In this document: one piece after another, positions 1-8,198 of the stretch
How positions within the stretch are numbered: the stretch's first letter is position 1
Layout of the letters: every line of letters starts with the position of its first letter
Assembly (NCBI GenBank): GCA_023485925.1
Contig: JAMDAJ010000024.1
Span: 1-23,354 of the forward strand
Length of the DNA: 23,354 nucleotides
DNA from: Patescibacteria group bacterium
GTDB taxonomy: Bacteria > Patescibacteriota > Doudnabacteria > UBA920 > 2-01-FULL-50-11
Reading direction: 5' to 3'
Notes under the pieces: generated by a model
Databases searched by the model: none
What the model was told of the DNA's origin: nothing
The model's input: only the letters and a program-made list of their open reading frames with translations
Position numbers and translations under genes: made by a program

Positions 1-1
1 G

Positions 2-610
2 CGTCTGAACAAAACGGCGCTGCAAAAAACTCTTGGGTTAAAAAGGGACGGGGACTTGCCAATCTATAGCGTTATCACCCGACTCGCCGAGCAAAAAGGC
101 GTAAGCTTGATCGTGGAAGCGGTGCAGGCGATGATGCGGGACAATCGACGCGAGTTCGTATTTTTGGGGGAAGGCGAAGACCGCTATAAGACAGAGTTGC
201 GCCGCCTGGAAAAAACTTTTCCCGGGAATATCAGTTTTGTAAACCGCTACGACACGCATTTAGCAAGGAAAGTCTATGCCGGCAGCGACATATTCCTGAT
301 GCCGTCGCGTTTTGAACCCTGCGGGCTCACCCAAATGATCGCAATGCGCTACGGCACCCTGCCGGTAGTTCATAATACCGGCGGATTATCGGATACCGTG
401 GTCGACTGGCGTAAAAAAACGGGGAATGGTTTTGTGTTTTCCGAGTTTTCAACCTCGGCCCTGCTGGCCTGCATGCGCGAGGCGGAAAAAACTTATCTCT
501 ACCCGAAACTTTGGCAAGCCCTGCAGAAACGAGCTATGACTTTGGATTTTTCTTGGCATCGCTCGGCCCGCGAATATCTAAAACTCTACCAAAAACTTCT
601 CAAATATTAA
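2..610 (+). CDS. glgA: Glycogen/starch synthase, C-terminal part (5' end outside window)
   Basis: This is the C-terminal GT-B half of a GT5 glycogen/starch synthase, which transfers glucose from ADP- or UDP-glucose to a growing alpha-1,4-glucan in the cytoplasm. The frame is open from the first bases, so the start lies upstream; about 202 residues are visible of a family usually near 480. Seen directly: the sugar-nucleotide-binding segment SVITRLAEQKG, then SRFEPCGLTQMIAMRYGTLP, which carries the conserved glutamate and the EPCGLTQ signature, and then GGLSDTV, all in the order found in GlgA. The TTG at 56 is internal and not a start. The gene ends in TAA just before a strong hairpin terminator. 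The EPCGLTQ motif separates it from generic GT4 enzymes, so I am confident of the family. The sugar donor cannot be told from this part. Confidence 0.9.
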   Translation, partial: RLNKTALQKTLGLKRDGDLPIYSVITRLAEQKGVSLIVEAVQAMMRDNRREFVFLGEGEDRYKTELRRLEKTFPGNISFVNRYDTHLARKVYAGSDIFLMPSRFEPCGLTQMIAMRYGTLPVVHNTGGLSDTVVDWRKKTGNGFVFSEFSTSALLACMREAEKTYLYPKLWQALQKRAMTLDFSWHRSAREYLKLYQKLLKY

Positions 611-627
611 TGTGGAATGAAAAAACT

Positions 628-656
628 AAAATCCCACGGTGAAGTGGGATTTTTTA
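628..656. terminator. Bidirectional intrinsic terminator between glgA and tyrS
   Basis: The arms ATCCCAC (631-637) and GTGGGAT (644-650) pair perfectly around a 6-nt loop. An A-run lies on the left and a T-run on the right. Read on either strand it looks like a rho-independent terminator, which suits the convergent glgA (+) and tyrS (-). Confidence 0.85.
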
Positions 657-682
657 ATTTCCGTGAACCTTGCGATACAAAA

Positions 683-1864
683 TCAAACGATCTTCAAGAA
701 ACGCTTGCCCAGACGCACGATCGTTCCTGATTTAACCGCCACCTGACTGCTCGGATCGGAAACTTTCTGGTCATCCACGACCACTGCCCCCTCAAGCAGC
801 TTCCGACGCGCTTCGGACTTGGAGGCAGCGAGTTTCCCTTCCACTAGAATTTCGATCAGCGGATAATTCCCCGCCTTTTTTTTGAGGGTGAAATCGGGTT
901 TGATAGTCCCGCCGAGCTTGCCGAATTTTGTTTCAAAATTCTCCTCAGCAGCGGCGGCGGCTTTCGGGCCATGATACAGCTCTGTGATCTTTTTCGCCAA
1001 AATCACCTTTTGAGCGCGCGGGTTAGAGAGCTGCATAACTGCTTCGATCTCCGCCAACTCCATCCGGGTCGCTAGCACAAAATATTTTTTTATCAAAGAA
1101 TCAGAAATCGACATAACCTTGCCGAACATTTCGTCAGGCGCCTCGCTGATCTTTATAACGTTGCCCCAGGAAGAAGACATCTTCCGCCCGTCCGTGCCCT
1201 CCATCAAAGTCAGGGTCAAAATATCCTGCGGCGCCTGGTTATAAAGGGGCTGGATTGTCCGCCCGGCCAGCAGATTAAACCGCTGATCGGTCCCCCCGAT
1301 CTCCAGATCAGCTTTAACCGCGACCGAGTCATAGCCCTGCATGAGCGGATAAAGCAGTTCGCGCACGGAAACCCGTTTCCCCGCGCGCAATCGCTTGCTG
1401 ACATTCTCCCGGGACTCGAATTCGTGTAAACCAAAAACGTCGGCCATCCGGCCGATCTCCAAAAAACCAAGTTTTTTAAGCCACTTGGAATTATAGTACA
1501 TTTCCGATTTTTTCGGATCAATGATCTTGGCGGCCTGCTGAAAGTAAGTTTTGATATTTTGTTCCACTTGCGCTTCAGAAAGCATCGGCCGCTCGGCGTC
1601 CTTATCGGAGGTGTCTCCGATCAGCCCAGTAAAATCACCGGCGATAAAAACCACCTGATGCCCCAGCTCTTGAAACTCCCGCAATTTCCACAAGGTCACT
1701 GCGCGGCCGATATGGATATCGGGGGAGGTGGGATCGATGCCGAGTTTAACCCGCAGTTTGTGGCCTGCGGCTAGTTGTTTCTCCAAATGCCCGCGATCGA
1801 TAACTTCCTCCACGCGGCGCGTGAGCAGGGTCGCGATTTTTTTGTCCGATAGAGTCTTTGCCAT
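683..1864 (-). CDS. tyrS: Tyrosyl-tRNA synthetase
   Basis: Class I aminoacyl-tRNA synthetase that charges tRNA-Tyr with tyrosine in the cytoplasm. At 393 residues it has the length of the bacterial TyrRS type lacking the long C-terminal extension (TyrZ-like). Seen: the ATP-binding HIGH-type motif HIGR at residues 51-54 after GIDPTSPDI; the tyrosine-pocket motif YPLMQGYDS (Y182, Q186, D189), which marks TyrRS rather than TrpRS; GGTDQ near 200; and the KMSKS-type loop KMSSS at 228-232. A C-terminal S4 RNA-binding domain covers about residues 329-393 (KSEARRKLLEGAVVVDD). The ATG at 1864 gives the usual N-terminus and has no clear Shine-Dalgarno. The gene is divergent from the PBP gene and stands alone. 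Confidence 0.97.
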   Translation of the reverse strand: MAKTLSDKKIATLLTRRVEEVIDRGHLEKQLAAGHKLRVKLGIDPTSPDIHIGRAVTLWKLREFQELGHQVVFIAGDFTGLIGDTSDKDAERPMLSEAQVEQNIKTYFQQAAKIIDPKKSEMYYNSKWLKKLGFLEIGRMADVFGLHEFESRENVSKRLRAGKRVSVRELLYPLMQGYDSVAVKADLEIGGTDQRFNLLAGRTIQPLYNQAPQDILTLTLMEGTDGRKMSSSWGNVIKISEAPDEMFGKVMSISDSLIKKYFVLATRMELAEIEAVMQLSNPRAQKVILAKKITELYHGPKAAAAAEENFETKFGKLGGTIKPDFTLKKKAGNYPLIEILVEGKLAASKSEARRKLLEGAVVVDDQKVSDPSSQVAVKSGTIVRLGKRFLKIV

Positions 1865-1906
1865 GGTATCAGTCCGCTAATTTTACCTTTACATATTAAC
1901 AAATTC

Positions 1907-1934
1907 TTGGGATAATGCATAGCGACCATACAAT
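1907..1934 (+). promoter_or_regulatory. Candidate sigma70-type promoter for the PBP gene
   Basis: TTGGGA (1907-1912), a 16-nt spacer and TACAAT (1929-1934) resemble a -35/-10 pair. It lies in the 147-bp gap between tyrS and the PBP gene and would give a leader of about 70 nt. I saw no competing pair that fits better on this strand. The tyrS promoter on the other strand is not clear to me. Confidence 0.45.
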
Positions 1935-2011
1935 AAGGATCCCACACAAAATTACGAAAAAAATAGAATTCCGTATTTTCTATCCTTTTATATTTTTTAG
2001 CATAGATTTTC

Positions 2012-4654
2012 ATGGCTTCATACCAAAAACACTGGTCAGGCAGAACCTCCCGCGCCTCTTCCGGTGATTACTTTAATCAAAAACGCCGGCTGCTTTATGG
2101 CGCCGGCCGGTCCAAAGCTTACACTCTGAATCGTAATCGCCCCGGCATCCTCCGGCGAGTGGTGAACTTATTTTCGAACCTCCGCCCCTCTAAAAAATCC
2201 GGCCGACGATCGCTTTGGAAAATCTTTGGGATCGCGGTTTTAATATGTATTTTATTCGCTCTGGGAGCGTTCGCCTACTATTCCAAAGATCTGCCCGATC
2301 CCAACAAACTTACCGTCCGGGAAATTCCCCAGTCGACCAAGATCTACGACCGCAATGGGGAACTATTGTACAACATCTTCGGCGAAGCTAAGCGCACCCT
2401 AATCGATTTTGACCAGATGCCGAAAGTGGTGAAGGACGCCACGATCGCCATTGAAGACAAGGATTTTTACAAACACGGCGGCGTGGATTTCACCCGCATC
2501 ATCTCCTCCGCAATCTTTGACGTGGTGACTTTCTCCAAGCGGCAGGGGGCCAGCACCATCACTCAGCAATTCGTCAAAAATGCCCTATTGACCAATGAAA
2601 AAAGCTGGGGTCGGAAGATCAAAGAGGTGGTACTGGCCATAGAAATCGAACAAAAATACACCAAAGACGAAATCCTCAAACTTTATCTCAATGAGATCCC
2701 TTACGGAAATAATGCTTACGGCATTCAGGCGGCGGCGCAAACCTATTTCAACAAGAACGCCTGGGACCTCGACCTGGCAGAGGCGGCTTACTTAGCCGCA
2801 TTGCCGCAGTCACCAACTTTTTACTCCCCCTGGGGACCGAATCGCGATCGGTTGGAAGCCAGAAAGAACACGGTACTGCAAGTCATGAAAGACCAAGGAT
2901 ATATCACCGAGGACCAGCGCAAAACGGCGACGGCGGAAAAAGTGGTTTTTCCCTCCGTTCGCAATGCCATCACCGCCCCGCATTTCGTTCTCTATATCCA
3001 GGGGCTACTGGCACAAAAATACGGCGAAAAAACCCTGGAAGTCGGCGGCCTGCAAGTGACCACCACCTTGGATTCGAACATGCAGCGGGCAGCCGAAGCG
3101 GCGATCATGGAATACGGAGACAAAAACGAGAAGAACTTCGACGCCAAAAACGCCGCTTTGGTCGCCATCGACCCCGCCACGGGACAAATCCTGGCCATGG
3201 TCGGCTCCCGAAACTTTTTTGACGAAAAAAATGACGGTCAGGTGAATGTGGCGCTGCGCCCCCGCCAGCCGGGTTCATCATTTAAGCCCTACGTTTACGC
3301 AACCGCCTTCAAACAGGGTTACGCGCCGGCCACCATGCTCATGGATGTGACTACGAATTTTGGCAATTTCGGCGGTGAAGATTATATCCCGCAAAACTAC
3401 ACCGGCAAAAATTACGGCCCGGTGTCCATGCGGCAGGCCTTGGCCGGGTCCTTGAACGTCCCAGCGGTCAAAACCATTCTTTTGGCCGGGGTGAAGGAAT
3501 CCATCAACACAGCACACGATTTAGGCATCACGACTTTGAACGACGAGTCCCGCTACGGGCCATCTTTGGTCTTGGGCGGCGGTGAAGTGACGCTTTTGGA
3601 CCATGTCTCGGCCTTCGGCACGTTCGCATCAGGCGGCATCCGCAAAACACCGATCGGAATTTTGAAAGTTACCGATGGCGACGGGAAAACTCTAGAAGAA
3701 TACCAGGATAAAATTGGCCAGCAGGTTTTGGATCCGCAAATCGCATATCTGATCACTTCCATCCTTTCTGACAACACCGCCCGGACTTTCGTTTTCGGCG
3801 CATACAACTATCTCACCTTGCCGGACCGGTCGGTGGCGGCGAAAACCGGCACCACCCAGGAATTTAGAGACGCCTGGACCATCGGCTTTGTCCCACAGCT
3901 GGCAGCGGGTGTTTGGGTAGGAAACAATGATAATACGGTTATGAAAAAAGGGGCCGACGGCAGCGCTGTCGCCGCGCCGATCTGGAACGCTTTCATGAAA
4001 GCGGCTTTAGCTTCCAAGCCGGCTCTGCCTTTTGCCCGACCGGACAACATCCGCGATATCGCCGTGGATTCGGTTTCGGGAAAATTGCCGACCGCCTATA
4101 CCCCATCGACTAAGCCGGAAATTTTTGCCAGTTTCGCCTTGCCGAAAGATTATGACGATCTCCACGTGCCAATAAAACTCGATAAATTCACGCAAAAAGT
4201 CGCGACTGACAGCACCCCGCCGCAAAATATCGTAGAAAAAGTGTTCACGATCTTCCATTCAGAAAAACCAAATGACCCAGCCTGGGAACAACCGGTAAGA
4301 GATTGGGCCGTAGCCGCCGGTTATCCATATCCAGATGGCTATTCCGGCTCGGCAACGGCCAACAATCCGGTCTATATCAGTTTAAATCAGCCGACGGAAG
4401 GACAGGTTATCAACAGTTTACCGCTAACCATTGATGTTCTGACTTCATCCCAATCCGTAGTGACCAACGTCGCCATTTATTTCGACGATAAAGAAATTTT
4501 TTCGAACGATTCTCCGGCGGTAAAATTTTTCTACTCTGAACCGGCAACCAACGGGGAACATACACTGCGGATAGAAGCGAAGAACAAGGACGGGGTCAAA
4601 GGATTCGTTACGAGAAAAATTATTTATCAGGTTGAAAGCCTGCTTTCGCCGTAG
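2012..4654 (+). CDS. Class A penicillin-binding protein (PBP1A type), transglycosylase/transpeptidase
   Basis: Bifunctional peptidoglycan synthase anchored in the cytoplasmic membrane. It polymerises lipid II (GT51 domain) and cross-links stem peptides (transpeptidase domain). Residues 1-69 form a basic cytoplasmic tail and 70-90 one membrane helix. The GT51 domain carries EDKDFYKHGG with catalytic E148 and GASTITQQFVKN at 179-190. The transpeptidase motifs are SSFK at 422-425 (nucleophile S422), SLN at 480-482 and KTGT from 611. From about residue 788 to the end lies a beta-rich tail of the bacterial Ig-like/invasin type (NPVYISLNQP...), which many PBPs lack. At 880 residues it is at the long end of the family. 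The ATG at 2012 has no Shine-Dalgarno but gives a sensible cytoplasmic tail. The ligase-like gene follows after 32 bp, probably in the same transcript. Confidence 0.96.
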   Translation: MASYQKHWSGRTSRASSGDYFNQKRRLLYGAGRSKAYTLNRNRPGILRRVVNLFSNLRPSKKSGRRSLWKIFGIAVLICILFALGAFAYYSKDLPDPNKLTVREIPQSTKIYDRNGELLYNIFGEAKRTLIDFDQMPKVVKDATIAIEDKDFYKHGGVDFTRIISSAIFDVVTFSKRQGASTITQQFVKNALLTNEKSWGRKIKEVVLAIEIEQKYTKDEILKLYLNEIPYGNNAYGIQAAAQTYFNKNAWDLDLAEAAYLAALPQSPTFYSPWGPNRDRLEARKNTVLQVMKDQGYITEDQRKTATAEKVVFPSVRNAITAPHFVLYIQGLLAQKYGEKTLEVGGLQVTTTLDSNMQRAAEAAIMEYGDKNEKNFDAKNAALVAIDPATGQILAMVGSRNFFDEKNDGQVNVALRPRQPGSSFKPYVYATAFKQGYAPATMLMDVTTNFGNFGGEDYIPQNYTGKNYGPVSMRQALAGSLNVPAVKTILLAGVKESINTAHDLGITTLNDESRYGPSLVLGGGEVTLLDHVSAFGTFASGGIRKTPIGILKVTDGDGKTLEEYQDKIGQQVLDPQIAYLITSILSDNTARTFVFGAYNYLTLPDRSVAAKTGTTQEFRDAWTIGFVPQLAAGVWVGNNDNTVMKKGADGSAVAAPIWNAFMKAALASKPALPFARPDNIRDIAVDSVSGKLPTAYTPSTKPEIFASFALPKDYDDLHVPIKLDKFTQKVATDSTPPQNIVEKVFTIFHSEKPNDPAWEQPVRDWAVAAGYPYPDGYSGSATANNPVYISLNQPTEGQVINSLPLTIDVLTSSQSVVTNVAIYFDDKEIFSNDSPAVKFFYSEPATNGEHTLRIEAKNKDGVKGFVTRKIIYQVESLLSP

Positions 4655-4686
4655 CGACGAGCTAATTTTAAAAAAATCATTCTTTC

Positions 4687-5967
4687 ATGGTGGTCTTTGT
4701 CGTTGTTTCTCTCACTTTCTATGCCGGCCTAGCCTTTTTCCGACCAGCGGCCGCCATTGCTGTTATTCTAGCAGCCCTGCCTTCTTATCAAATCCGTTTC
4801 ACCGTGGCCGGCATCCCTTCAACGTTTCTGGAGTGGCTGATTTTGTTGCTGGCGGTGGTCACTCTGATGAAATCCTTCCGCCAATTTCCGATCCACCGCG
4901 CACGCCTCGCAGCAGTTTTGCATAACTTTCCCCTCCTGGCTGTATTTGCTGGGCTATTAATTTTGGCTGCGGCTTTTGCCGCTCTAGTCCCGCCGGAGCG
5001 ACTGCGGGCCTTGGGAATTTTCAAAGCCTATTTCTTGGAAGGGGCGACATTTTTTTTGCTATGCCTCATCCATCTTGATACCAGACAAAAAACGGTTTTT
5101 GCGATAAAAGCATTAGGCGTGCTAGTGCTGGGGCTTTCGCTCTTCGGTGTTTACCAGTTCTTTACGCTGTATCGGCTGCCGCCGGCTTGGTGGGGGCCGG
5201 GCATCGAACCGCGACGCGTGGTATCACTATATACTTATCCGAATGCCGTATCTTTACTGATAACGCCCATACTCGCTTTTTTTACCTCGCTATTAGCATT
5301 GGGAGATAAGGTAAGGACCATTCTACCGATGCGCTGGCTTGCAACAGTCGTCGTCGCGGGCCTCGTGCTTTTAGTCCTCACTTTTTCCCGCGGGGCCTGG
5401 ATGGGTTATCTCGGCGCGGTGATATTTTTACTACTTTTTACCTCTTACCGCAAAGGTTTGTTAGCCGCCTTGGGCGGCAGCATAGTCCTACTGCTGTTTT
5501 TGCCGCAAGCCCAAGCCCGCATTTTACCCGCCGTCACCGGCACCGACCCGGCCGGGCTGGAAAGATTCAAACTCTGGCGCGGCGCTTGGGAGATGATCAA
5601 GGCGTCGCCGGTGCTCGGCGGGGGCTTGATGGGCTTCCGCGACTGGTACGGGGCTCTCCGGCAGAGCAATACCGACGAAATTTTGAACTACCCCCATAAT
5701 TTTTTTCTGAACTTCTGGGTGGAGACGGGGATATTGGGTTTGCTCGCCGTACTCGGCTTGTTAGCCGATGCTGCCCGCAAGGCAAAAGCGCTTTACATAA
5801 AAAACCCTGCCGCCAGGGGACCGGTCATCGCCACACTCGCCGCCTGGGTAGCGCTTCTGATCCATGGCCAGCTTGATGTGCCATTTTTCAAAAATGACCT
5901 CGCTATACTTTTTTGGTTTTTCCTCACCTTAATACCAATTACGGAACTTTTTGAAACGCAAAATTAA
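4687..5967 (+). CDS. O-antigen ligase/polymerase-like membrane protein (Wzy_C family)
   Basis: A 426-residue polytopic membrane protein with roughly 10-12 hydrophobic segments. In this family the proteins join or polymerise lipid-linked glycans on the outer face of the cytoplasmic membrane (O-antigen ligase WaaL, polymerases, and some glycoprotein oligosaccharyltransferases). Seen: TFSRGAWMGYLGA near the middle and NYPHNFFLNFWVETGILGLL toward the C-terminus. Both are the Wzy_C hallmarks, including the conserved Arg and the PHN histidine. It follows the PBP gene after 32 bp, and the window also holds a flippase and a glycosyltransferase at 12.3-14.9 kb, so a surface-glycan role is likely. The acceptor (lipid, protein or polymer) cannot be deduced. 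A hairpin terminator follows. Confidence 0.85.
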   Translation: MVVFVVVSLTFYAGLAFFRPAAAIAVILAALPSYQIRFTVAGIPSTFLEWLILLLAVVTLMKSFRQFPIHRARLAAVLHNFPLLAVFAGLLILAAAFAALVPPERLRALGIFKAYFLEGATFFLLCLIHLDTRQKTVFAIKALGVLVLGLSLFGVYQFFTLYRLPPAWWGPGIEPRRVVSLYTYPNAVSLLITPILAFFTSLLALGDKVRTILPMRWLATVVVAGLVLLVLTFSRGAWMGYLGAVIFLLLFTSYRKGLLAALGGSIVLLLFLPQAQARILPAVTGTDPAGLERFKLWRGAWEMIKASPVLGGGLMGFRDWYGALRQSNTDEILNYPHNFFLNFWVETGILGLLAVLGLLADAARKAKALYIKNPAARGPVIATLAAWVALLIHGQLDVPFFKNDLAILFWFFLTLIPITELFETQN

Positions 5968-5994
5968 ACATCATTCTGCTTGATACCACGATAC

Positions 5995-6026
5995 CAAAAA
6001 ACCCCGAGAGTCGGGGTCTTTCTTTT
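5995..6026. terminator. Bidirectional intrinsic terminator
   Basis: ACCCCGA (6001-6007), the loop GAG and TCGGGGT (6011-6017) form a perfect 7-bp GC-rich stem. An A-run lies on the left and a T-rich run on the right. It ends the PBP-ligase unit (+) and the rpmH-khpB unit (-). Confidence 0.87.
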
Positions 6027-6045
6027 GAAAAGATTTTTTGTAAGA

Positions 6046-6516
6046 TTAAATTTTCGGCTTGATGACCACACGCCGCTCCGGCTCTTCACCGACGCTTTCC
6101 GTGGTTAAATCGTGGAACTCCGCAAGTTTGGTATGGATGACAAAACGATCATAGCCACTCATCGGCTTTAACACCAACGCCGTTTTGGTTTCCCGCGCCC
6201 TCTCGCCCGCTTGTCTGGCCAGCTCGATAAGAAATTCGTCCCGGGATTTACGGTAGTCTTCGACGTCCACGATAAAATTCAAGCCGGTTTGTTCCTCGGG
6301 AGAAAGCTGTCGGCGCGCCACCAGCCGAATCAAGTGCTGCAACGCGATCAAATTAGCGCCATATTGCCCAATCAACACGGAAGAATCCTCGGTGTGAATA
6401 TTAAAAACCAGACGGCCGGAACGATCCTCAACGGCCACTTGAGCGCTGATGCCCATGAGACTTAGGAATTTTTCGATCTGCTGTCTGATAAGTTCCTGTG
6501 ACGACATAAAAATCAT
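6046..6516 (-). CDS. khpB: KhpB (Jag/EloR) RNA-binding protein, KH and R3H domains
   Basis: Single-stranded-nucleic-acid-binding protein of the Jag/KhpB family, 156 residues, cytoplasmic. Family members partner with KhpA and influence cell elongation in Firmicutes; that role is established elsewhere and not shown here. Seen: a type II KH-like domain in which GQYG (50-53) is the GxxG loop, then an R3H domain from about residue 88 with RKSRDEFLIELA and the signature R124-x3-H128 (RFVIH). The N-terminal Jag_N domain of longer homologues is absent. The ATG at 6516 overlaps the yidC stop in ATGA, which implies translational coupling. A second ATG at 6507 is the alternative start. Last gene of the rpmH-rnpA-yidD-yidC-khpB block. 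Confidence 0.92.
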   Translation of the reverse strand: MIFMSSQELIRQQIEKFLSLMGISAQVAVEDRSGRLVFNIHTEDSSVLIGQYGANLIALQHLIRLVARRQLSPEEQTGLNFIVDVEDYRKSRDEFLIELARQAGERARETKTALVLKPMSGYDRFVIHTKLAEFHDLTTESVGEEPERRVVIKPKI

Positions 6517-7259
6517 TTGACCGGCAAGGGTAGGGGATTATCCTTACTCCGCATCACCAAATACTGCTGCAGCACGGCGAACAAAGTGGAAACCAACCAA
6601 TATAATACCAGCCCGGCCGCAAGCTTGGCGCCGATGACCACCGTAATGATCGGGAAAAAATATAACATCTGCTGAGACATAGTGGTGCTGAGCGTGGTCC
6701 CGAAATCCTCCTTGCCGGAGGGTTTTTTCTGCGGCTGAGGCTGCAACGCTAATGCCATCTTGCTTTGTACGAACTGAACGATGCCGGTAATTACGGCTAA
6801 ATACAAATTGGGCTGGGAGAGATCCAAAAAGTGCAGGAAGATGTAATTGAGTTTCCCCGGATTGGGAACAAAACTGTAAAGGCCGCTCAAAACCTCACCG
6901 TTCAGCCCTAAAATGAACACCCGGTAAAGCGCTAAAATAACGATCAGTTGGATGATTAGCGGCAGGCAAGAACTGAACGGATTAAGCTTGTTCTCCTTGT
7001 AAAAATCCATCATTGCCCGGCTTTGGGCCTCTTTGTTATCTTTGTGCTTTTCCCGGATCTCATTCAGTTTAGGCTGAAGCGCGGCCATGCGCTTCTGGGA
7101 CTCCAATTGGTGCTTATAGGAAGGGTACAATATCAATCTTGTGACCAAAGTGATGGCGATGATCGCCAAACCGAAATCCTGCCAGAGCAGAGAGTAGAGA
7201 AAAACCAAAAGATTCAGAAGCGGCTGAAAGATGATGGTGTGGTAAAGTGTTCCTAACAT
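6513..7259 (-). CDS. yidC: Membrane protein insertase YidC/Oxa1
   Basis: Inserts and folds membrane proteins, alone or with SecYEG. At 248 residues this is the short form without the large periplasmic domain of proteobacterial YidC. Seen: a first hydrophobic segment near the N-terminus; the TM2 region LAIIAITLVTRLILYPSYKH with the conserved Arg at 41; a charged cytoplasmic hairpin (QKRMAALQPKLNEIREKHKD); FSSCLPLIIQLIVILALYRV; then two or three further membrane segments, ending GLVLYWLVSTLFAVLQQYL, the conserved last helix. It lies 14 bp after yidD and overlaps khpB by 4 bp. No Shine-Dalgarno is evident at the ATG. Confidence 0.96.
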   Translation of the reverse strand: MLGTLYHTIIFQPLLNLLVFLYSLLWQDFGLAIIAITLVTRLILYPSYKHQLESQKRMAALQPKLNEIREKHKDNKEAQSRAMMDFYKENKLNPFSSCLPLIIQLIVILALYRVFILGLNGEVLSGLYSFVPNPGKLNYIFLHFLDLSQPNLYLAVITGIVQFVQSKMALALQPQPQKKPSGKEDFGTTLSTTMSQQMLYFFPIITVVIGAKLAAGLVLYWLVSTLFAVLQQYLVMRSKDNPLPLPVK

Positions 7260-7273
7260 AATAAAAATTTTGA

Positions 7274-7525
7274 CTAATGTCTGGTCGGGGGGCCGAAGAA
7301 TGGTTTATAGGCCGGCGGGCTGAACGGGTTACAACTTAATACCCGACGAATAGCTAAATATGAACCTTGAATCACGCCAAATTTTTCAACTGCCTGAAAA
7401 GTGTATTCCGAACAGGATGGGTAAAAACGACAATAACCAAAAGGGTGCCGCCCGCTCAACCAGCCGTGGTCGGGAGAAAAAATGTTCTGATAAATGGTGA
7501 TGGCCCCAAGGATAAAATATTTCAA
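7274..7525 (-). CDS. yidD: Membrane protein insertion efficiency factor YidD
   Basis: A small membrane-associated protein of 83 residues, encoded between rnpA and yidC in most bacteria and reported to help YidC-dependent insertion. Seen: an N-terminal amphipathic/hydrophobic segment (YFILGAITIYQNIFSP), the family signature CRFYPSCSEY at residues 32-41 with both conserved cysteines, and the C-terminal run RRVLSCNPFSPP. Length and order match the family. It starts 9 bp after the rnpA stop, so it is part of the same transcript. Confidence 0.96.
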   Translation of the reverse strand: MKYFILGAITIYQNIFSPDHGWLSGRHPFGYCRFYPSCSEYTFQAVEKFGVIQGSYLAIRRVLSCNPFSPPAYKPFFGPPTRH

Positions 7526-7534
7526 AGCAATTGA

Positions 7535-7885
7535 TTAACTACTTTTAATTATACCCAGCGCTTTAAAACTGCTTAAAACCGCCGTTTCTAATTGCTCATA
7601 GTCAGCGGCTAAACTTTCAGGGCGGGCCGACAATACACAGGCCACACCCGGCGAACAGGTAGAAAGACTTTTTGCCACGATCGCTCGAAGCCGGCGCTTT
7701 ACCAAATTCCTGTCCGTGGTTTTAGAGCTCACTTTTTTGGAAACCAAAAAACCAAAACGCTTCCCTTGGCCTCCCGGAACAAACACACAATTGAGGACAA
7801 AAAATGGCGAATTTGCACGCCGACCGTATCTCCGGACAAAATTAATCTCTTTTTCGAGATTAAGCCGATGACTTCTAGACAACAT
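7535..7885 (-). CDS. rnpA: Ribonuclease P protein component
   Basis: Protein subunit of RNase P, which with the rnpB RNA (not in this window) removes 5' leaders from pre-tRNAs. It has 116 residues, normal for the family. Seen: the N-terminal MLSRSHRLNL region, the central strand RFGFLVSKKV and the RNR-type signature DRNLVKRRLRA (about 58-68), whose basic residues contact P RNA. It begins 10 bp after the rpmH stop and precedes yidD. A second open frame runs through the same DNA, but only this one carries the family motifs. Confidence 0.96.
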   Translation of the reverse strand: MLSRSHRLNLEKEINFVRRYGRRANSPFFVLNCVFVPGGQGKRFGFLVSKKVSSKTTDRNLVKRRLRAIVAKSLSTCSPGVACVLSARPESLAADYEQLETAVLSSFKALGIIKSS

Positions 7886-7895
7886 ACAAGCCGGT

Positions 7896-8033
7896 CTAAA
7901 TAACTAGTCGCTTGCGGCCTTTCTGGCGCCGGCGCGACAAGACCCTTCTCCCTGCGGCAGTTCGCCGCCGTTTCAAAAAACCATGCCGACGGGCCCGTCT
8001 TTTCTTTTTTGGCTGCCATGTTCTCTTTGGCAT
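7896..8033 (-). CDS. rpmH: 50S ribosomal protein L34
   Basis: A 45-codon gene, easy to miss. Translated from the ATG at 8033, it starts MPKRTWQPKKKRRARRHGFL and ends GRKRLVI before TAG at 7896-7898. The KRT-QP start, the RRARRHGF core and the KGRKRL end are hallmarks of L34, and the length is exactly that of the family. L34 is an early-assembling, very basic protein of the large ribosomal subunit. A good promoter lies just upstream, and rnpA follows after 10 bp, the near-universal bacterial order. A 124-codon open frame covers the same DNA in another register, but its translation lacks any family motif. Confidence 0.97.
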   Translation of the reverse strand: MPKRTWQPKKKRRARRHGFLKRRRTAAGRRVLSRRRQKGRKRLVI

Positions 8034-8074
8034 ATAGGATTCCGTGGGTTAAAAATTTTTCAATTACATATTTT

Positions 8075-8103
8075 ACTATAGCGGCATTTTGTTTTCTTTT
8101 CAA
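8075..8103 (-). promoter_or_regulatory. Sigma70-type promoter for rpmH-rnpA-yidD-yidC-khpB
   Basis: On the minus strand, TTGAAA (8098-8103), a 17-nt spacer and TATAGT (8075-8080) make a near-consensus -35/-10 pair. It sits about 42 bp upstream of the rpmH ATG. It is the only strong pair facing this way in the gap. Confidence 0.75.
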
Positions 8104-8147
8104 GGGTCGGGAACGCGCTCACAAATAATCAACCATGCTTCCACACC

Positions 8148-8156
8148 TAATACACA
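8148..8156 (+). promoter_or_regulatory. Weak DnaA-box-like site
   Basis: TAATACACA differs at one position from the relaxed DnaA box TTATNCACA. It lies between rpmH and dnaA, upstream of the dnaA promoter. On its own it is weak evidence. Confidence 0.3.
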
Positions 8157-8198
8157 GGGTATTTTAAAATTGGCTTAACAAAGCAAAATTATTTAAAT

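Noticed and set aside
1771..2013. An 80-codon minus-strand frame across the tyrS-PBP gap
   Set aside because: It overlaps tyrS out of frame, has no motif, and crosses the divergent promoter region.
7729..8103. A 124-codon open frame over rpmH and the start of rnpA on the minus strand
   Set aside because: Its translation has no family features, while the two shorter frames in the same DNA encode clear L34 and RnpA.
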